In this document: piece after piece, positions 5,881 through 9,511 of the stretch
Position numbering within the stretch: position 1 is the first letter of the stretch
Layout: the number at the start of each line of letters is the position of its first letter
Source: Betaproteobacteria bacterium
GTDB lineage: Bacteria; Pseudomonadota; Gammaproteobacteria; Burkholderiales; Casimicrobiaceae
Direction of reading: 5' to 3'
NCBI GenBank assembly: GCA_025355395.1
Contig: JANXZT010000244.1
Location: forward strand, 1 to 9,511
Length of the DNA: 9,511 nucleotides
Notes under the pieces: model-generated
Databases searched by the model: none
What the model was told of the DNA's origin: nothing
What the model saw: the letters and a program-made list of their open reading frames with translations, nothing else
Made by a program: the position numbers and the translations under genes

Positions 5881-7453
5881 TCTCGCGCCAGACGAAGTAG
5901 CTCGCGTTCTTGCCGTAGGACTGGCACTCTCCGAGCCCGACGAGAATGCCGCGCTGTCTCGCCGTCCGGACGAACTCGGCGATGAGCCGCGATTTCCCCA
6001 TCCCGGCTTCGGCGCAGATGCCGAGCAGACGCCCATGCCCAGCCAGCGCGTCGTCCAGACGCGCCGCGAGGGTGTCGAGCTCCGCCCAGCGTCCGACGAT
6101 CGGAAGCTCATTGCCTGAGTGCCTGCGCGATTGTCGTTTGGAGCCGGTGAGGGCGAACACCGGCACCGGCTCGGCCTTGCCTTTCACCATGATCGGCGCG
6201 AGCTTCTCCCATGTGAACACATCGCCTGCGGCGCGACGTGCCTGCTCCGCGACGTAGATCTGTCCTGGCGGTGCACTCGCCATGAGACGGGCCGAGAGAT
6301 TCACTGCATCACCCAGGCACGTGAACGTTTGCCGCTGCGCATGGCCGTACATGCCGCTGCGCAGACGACCGTAGGTAATCCCTATCTGGATGTCGGTGGC
6401 GGCGGTAATGGAGGAAAGCTCGCGCAACTCGAGCGCGGCGGCCGCGGCGCGGGCGGCATCGTCCTCGTGCGCGAGCGGCGCGCCGAACGCGGCGTACAGG
6501 TATGCACCTTTGTCGCCCAAGGCGAGATGCAGCAGATTGCCGCCGTAGGACGTGACAATCCGCTGCACATGACGGATGAAATCGTCCAGCTTTGCGATCG
6601 CGCCGTCGTCGTTATCGTAGTCGATGCCGCCGAAGCGAACGAATACCGGGATGGCCGGCCGCAGCTCCGCCAGGAACTCCCTGCGCCCGGCGTGAAGACG
6701 CTCGTACACCGACGGCAGCAACCATTCCCTGACCACGTCTTCCGGCAGCGGATGCTCGAGCACCGGCGCTGGGGCGGCGTGAACGGCTTCGATTATCCTG
6801 GTGACAACGCCGCACCGGTGTCCGCTCGGGTCGACCCGAACCTCGCTTGCTTCAACCCTGTCGCCCAGCGAGTCCAGTGCCGATTGCTCGAGCACCACTT
6901 CGCCCTTTTCGGCACGATGCTCGGCGGCGGCAAGGGCGTCTATCAATCGGCCCGCGAGCACATCGATAAGCTGAATATCGGGATCGCCCACCACGAAGCG
7001 CCGCGCGGCGCCCACGGCGACGGCGATCTTCATTGCCAGCCGCACCCGCGCGCCGGCAGGCGTTACCACCTCCTGAACCTGACTCATGGTGCGCTGCATC
7101 GCGAGACCGCAGGCGGTGGCGCGCGCGCCATCGTCGCCATCGATCCAGCAGGTGATCGCATCGCCGCTGAAGTAGACGACGTGGCCGCCAAAACGGTCGA
7201 GCTCCGAGATCAGGGCCTGGAAGACGCGGTTGAGATTGGCGGTAAGCTCCTCGGCGCCGCGCTGCGGACCGAGCTCTTTGGCGAGCGTCTCGGTGAGGGG
7301 AGTGAAGCCCGAGATGTCTGCAAACAGGGCCGCGCCACGAACGCGGTCGGGTATCTCACTCCCCGTGGCGAGCGCGTGCCTGCGGTCGCCGGGGATGTAG
7401 GCCTGAGGATTGTCGAACGTCTCGTGCGGGCTCACCGCTATTTGATCACTCAC
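5864..7453 (-). CDS. 3'-truncated class III adenylate/guanylate cyclase with AAA domain
   Basis: A cytoplasmic signalling protein of the cyclase-cyclase-AAA-(TPR) type, here 529 residues instead of roughly 1000 or more. Numbered from the GTG at 7453, cyclase half 1 spans about 33-225 and has both metal aspartates (D46 in FADISGFT, D98 in FSGDAITCW) but no VN-A-R motif. Half 2 (about 265-435) has R at the first metal position (FVRFGG), keeps GDKG, and supplies GDAVNLSARL with N385 and R389. Together they would form one composite site, as in mammalian C1/C2. An AAA_16-like ATPase starts near 452, with Walker A in GICAEAGMGKSR (478-489). After YFVWREIW the frame runs FSR and stops, losing Walker B and the TPR region. 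The longer frame begins with TTG at 7474 directly after a TAA and without a ribosome site; the GTG at 7453 has GAGG 11 bases upstream. Whether it makes cAMP is unknown. Confidence 0.87.
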   Translation of the reverse strand: MSDQIAVSPHETFDNPQAYIPGDRRHALATGSEIPDRVRGAALFADISGFTPLTETLAKELGPQRGAEELTANLNRVFQALISELDRFGGHVVYFSGDAITCWIDGDDGARATACGLAMQRTMSQVQEVVTPAGARVRLAMKIAVAVGAARRFVVGDPDIQLIDVLAGRLIDALAAAEHRAEKGEVVLEQSALDSLGDRVEASEVRVDPSGHRCGVVTRIIEAVHAAPAPVLEHPLPEDVVREWLLPSVYERLHAGRREFLAELRPAIPVFVRFGGIDYDNDDGAIAKLDDFIRHVQRIVTSYGGNLLHLALGDKGAYLYAAFGAPLAHEDDAARAAAAALELRELSSITAATDIQIGITYGRLRSGMYGHAQRQTFTCLGDAVNLSARLMASAPPGQIYVAEQARRAAGDVFTWEKLAPIMVKGKAEPVPVFALTGSKRQSRRHSGNELPIVGRWAELDTLAARLDDALAGHGRLLGICAEAGMGKSRLIAEFVRTARQRGILVGLGECQSYGKNASYFVWREIWFSR

Positions 7454-7983
7454 GACGCCCTGGACCTCGTTCAATTACGCTTCGAGCGGCGCCGGTGTCG
7501 CCATCGAGATACCGGCGGGCGCTCCTCGCTCACCGGTTCATCGGCATGCATCAAGCGGCCCTGAGGGTCCATCGGACGCCTAAGTGGCGTGCGCGTACAA
7601 CAGGTCGATGCGCCAATCCCGTCACTGCCGCGCGCTCGTCGATTCGGCGAGCGCGCCCAATCTCAATCCCAACCGACGGAAGAAAACGCGCACGTAATGC
7701 GTGCGGACGAGCCATGAAGAAGGGGCCATTTGGCGCGACTCCTCGCTCAGCGACAAGCAAAGTCGGGTTCAGGGATTTGAAGTCTGCATGGGGCCTGGTA
7801 TCAGCCCGCATCTCGCGCTTGCGACCGGCAAAGGGCACTGTAGGCCAAAGGAGTAAGCGACACAAGGCAGAGCCGGTTCGAATGACCCGCATTCCTGAAG
7901 CGGAGGTCGTGATTCCAATTAGAGGAGCCTGAACGGTAGGGAAGTCAGGCCATCCTGTGAGGACATATCCGGTGGGTGTTGCA
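7454..7983. other. 530-base stretch with no recognisable gene
   Basis: This lies between the cyclase start and the oxidoreductase stop. A plus-strand open frame of 145 codons (7495-7932) covers most of it, including a basic C-terminal part from an ATG at 7714 (MKKGPFGATPR...). An overlapping minus-strand frame covers 7551-7892. Neither has a convincing ribosome site, a domain I know, or hydrophobic segments, and long open frames arise by chance at this GC content. A 26-codon minus-strand frame (7551 down to the cyclase TTG) is also unconvincing. Inverted repeats occur at 7630-7656 and 7689-7705. The cyclase promoter should be here, but I cannot pick it out. Confidence 0.5.
7630..7656. repeat. 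9-bp GC-rich inverted repeat
   Basis: GCGCGCTCG (7630-7638) pairs perfectly with CGAGCGCGC (7648-7656) around a nine-base loop. There is no T run on either side, so it is not a standard intrinsic terminator. A smaller 6-bp hairpin, CGCACG/CGTGCG, follows at 7689-7705. These could belong to an intergenic repeat or a transcript structure upstream of the cyclase. Confidence 0.5.
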
Positions 7984-9096
7984 TCACTTTTCGCTGTTGG
8001 TCAGGCAGATTATCCGGCGTTCGCGCGCCGAACGCTCCGCCGCATCGATAATTTCCTGGCAGCGGTAGGCATCTTCGAGGTCGGGCCTGATCTCAACAGC
8101 TCCGTTGACGGCCAAAACGAACGCCTCGAGCGCAGGTCGATAGGAAGGCTCTTGTCCAGTCGCCAAATGTCTTTTGATGCTGTACGCGCTGGCTGATAAT
8201 TGAGAGAAACCGCGCCGCATTCGGTGAACCAGCGAAAATTCCTGGCCGGCTTCGACACACTCCACTGCCGACGAGCGGTACCGATCTACGCTGAGCTTGC
8301 CTTTCTGTCCAAAAATCTCGAAGCGGTCTTCTTCAATAGCGGTGAAGGAGAAAAAAGACTGGACCGCAAGACCATTGGCGAGCCTCAAGTGCAGCATCGC
8401 CGAGTCGTCATCGCTCGAATAAGACTTGAGCTCGGCGTGGATCTCGCGAATTTCCTGCTGAAAAAAGAAACGCAAGAGATCAAGGTGATGAGAACCGAGC
8501 TCGAGCAGGACGCCGCCGCCTTCGTTTCGAGCGCGCTTCCAGCCTGGCATCCGGGTCGCCGCCGTGGCAAAAATAGAGCGCACCCCGACGAGAGGACCGA
8601 GCGTTCCGGATTCGACGTGCTCACGAACCTTCCGGAAGAGTGGATTCAAACGATAATTGAACCCGATCATTCCGACGGCATTCGCTTTCTTCCAGGCGGC
8701 AAGTACGCGCTTCGCATCGTCGAGATTGGTCGCGAGCGGCTTTTCGAGATACACGTGCTTGCCCTTTTCGAACGCAGCGATCGCGGCTTCGGCGTGCAGC
8801 GCAGGAGGCAGGCAGATGACGGCAGCATCAAGCTCGGGCAGTTGCAGCAGTTCCTGATAGCTCGCAAATGCCATCGCTTTCGGCGCACGGCGCTGCACTT
8901 GGTCGCGCTGTTTCGCATCCAATTCCGCGAACGCGATGAGCTCAACATTCGGCAGCCGCAGGAGGACGTTCAAATGAACGAGTTCGGCAATGCGGCCGCA
9001 GCCGACAAGTCCTACTTTGAGGCCTCCTGCTCTTCTCACGATCCCCCCGTCTCGCCACAATTCGAGCGTATTGTATTGCTCTGCCGGGCGGATCAT
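7984..9096 (-). CDS. Gfo/Idh/MocA family NAD(P)-dependent oxidoreductase
   Basis: A 370-residue cytoplasmic dehydrogenase of the family that oxidises or reduces sugars, inositols and nucleotide sugars. The Rossmann dinucleotide site is KVGLVGCGRIAEL (27-39), with the first beta-alpha-beta running to FAELD (56-60). The family lysine is K119 in YLEKPL, followed by IGFNYRLNP (144-152). GGGVLLELGSHHLDLLRFF (193-211) gives the likely catalytic His and Asp (H203 or H204, D206). The ATG at 9096 has GAGG five bases upstream and gives a 26-residue lead-in before the Rossmann fold, longer than usual. A GTG at 9039 after a G-rich run would remove most of it. An in-frame GTG at 9234 would add 46 residues of no recognisable domain, so I reject it. 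It is divergent from the membrane-protein gene at the right edge, about 210 bases away. The substrate is unknown; surface-glycan sugar metabolism is only a guess. Confidence 0.9.
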   Translation of the reverse strand: MIRPAEQYNTLELWRDGGIVRRAGGLKVGLVGCGRIAELVHLNVLLRLPNVELIAFAELDAKQRDQVQRRAPKAMAFASYQELLQLPELDAAVICLPPALHAEAAIAAFEKGKHVYLEKPLATNLDDAKRVLAAWKKANAVGMIGFNYRLNPLFRKVREHVESGTLGPLVGVRSIFATAATRMPGWKRARNEGGGVLLELGSHHLDLLRFFFQQEIREIHAELKSYSSDDDSAMLHLRLANGLAVQSFFSFTAIEEDRFEIFGQKGKLSVDRYRSSAVECVEAGQEFSLVHRMRRGFSQLSASAYSIKRHLATGQEPSYRPALEAFVLAVNGAVEIRPDLEDAYRCQEIIDAAERSARERRIICLTNSEK

Positions 9097-9306
9097 CCTT
9101 GCCTCGCAGGGAGCCGCAAAATCGAAGGCGGGGCAGTGGCGCGCCGCAACTTCCGGAACCGTCGTGACCGAGGCGGCGCCGATCGTGCCAAATACAGGGA
9201 TGGTGAGATATGATCCGTCAATGCCTGACCGCACGAACGGCCGATGCGGCGAGGTTGACGCGGGGCGGGCCGCGCCTCATTGGACTGGGCTTTTGGGTCG
9301 ATAGGC

Positions 9307-9511
9307 ATGGTGGTTCATATTTCTCGGGTTGATCGTCGTCGGATGCTCCTGGCGTGGGCGTTCGCCAGGCTCGACGCTACGGCGTTCGCAACGGCAACGG
9401 CGGCCGTCTTCGCCGCCGCGCTTTTTGCGCTCACTTGCACGCTGGTGTTGAAGGGAGCCCCCCCGGGCGTTGGCGTGGGATCTCATTTGTCAGCGCTCGC
9501 TGTCTATTTCC
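9307..9511 (+). CDS. N-terminus of a membrane protein, cut by window edge
   Basis: An open frame from ATG 9307 runs to the window end without a stop (68 codons). It starts with a basic stretch, then ARLDATAFATATAAVFAAAL and on through FALTCTLVLKG. This is a positive-inside head (HISRVDRRR) followed by one strong hydrophobic segment at about residues 20-49. The following PPGVGVGSHLSALAVYF resembles the loop after the first helix in a family of uncharacterised bacterial membrane proteins I recall only loosely; no function is assigned. An in-frame TGA at 9256-9258 bounds it upstream. The ribosome site is weak (AGG right before the ATG); TTG 9280 and ATG 9343 are alternatives. It is divergent from the Gfo/Idh/MocA gene, and the two may share a control region at 9097-9306. 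Confidence 0.6.
   Translation, partial: MVVHISRVDRRRMLLAWAFARLDATAFATATAAVFAAALFALTCTLVLKGAPPGVGVGSHLSALAVYF

Noticed and set aside
5872..6111. N-terminal 80 residues of the long minus-strand frame that runs into the Ig/kelch protein
   Set aside because: Ser/Arg-rich sequence with no domain; it is the AAA region of the cyclase read in the wrong frame, so it is not a real N-terminus.
6119..7564. 481-codon plus-strand frame opposite the cyclase
   Set aside because: Antisense shadow of the cyclase; composition is typical of high-GC opposite-strand frames and no domain is visible.
7871..7890. tRNA-like GGTTCGAATGACC stretch
   Set aside because: The flanks do not pair as a T arm, and no acceptor or anticodon stem surrounds it.
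8200..9213. 337-codon plus-strand frame opposite the oxidoreductase
   Set aside because: Shadow frame; the minus strand carries a clear Rossmann fold and the EKP motif.
9255..9283. Possible promoter for the right-edge gene (TTGACG at 9255-9260)
   Set aside because: Good -35 but no credible -10 at 16-18 bases spacing (CATTGG).

Overview
The window reads as a high-GC proteobacterial chromosome segment, most likely from a betaproteobacterium. This rests on GC-rich third positions, the style of the gluconokinase and cystathionine beta-lyase, a dRS3-like ATTCCC-N8-GGGAAT repeat, and a group II intron end of the type common in that group. No rRNA or tRNA is present to settle it.

Left edge (1-309): the last 118 bases of a group II intron (domains V and VI), followed directly by a small cluster of REP-like hairpins and a repeated 17-base tail. 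The intron's predicted 3' splice point falls exactly where the first copy of that tail begins, so the intron seems to have landed inside a repeat unit, downstream of a hairpin.

Left half, plus strand (310-3044): a ten-helix EamA/DMT transporter, then a gluconokinase (gntK) whose stop overlaps the start of a cystathionine beta-lyase (metC) in an ATGA. The last two are probably co-translated. They feed different pathways (gluconate use, methionine synthesis), so the pairing looks like housekeeping rather than one pathway.

Convergent gap (3045-3228): a hairpin just after metC, a 9-base tandem repeat, and a strong 10-bp terminator hairpin 20 bases past the stop of the minus-strand gene.

Middle, minus strand (3229-7453): a long secreted-type protein with about five Ig-like domains and a seven-blade kelch propeller, fused out of frame to the 3' end of a truncated class III adenylate/guanylate cyclase. 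The cyclase has both cyclase halves and the Walker A of its AAA ATPase, then stops abruptly. The Ig/kelch gene lacks its start and signal peptide. Both are broken at the same point (about 5864-5880), so this is either a real deletion junction or an assembly join.

Right part (7454-9511): about 530 bases with no gene I can recognise, a minus-strand Gfo/Idh/MocA oxidoreductase, and, divergent from it, the start of a membrane protein cut by the window edge.

I see no CRISPR array, toxin-antitoxin pair, defence island or clearly new multi-gene system. The most informative oddities are the cyclase/Ig-kelch junction and the intron sitting in a repeat.
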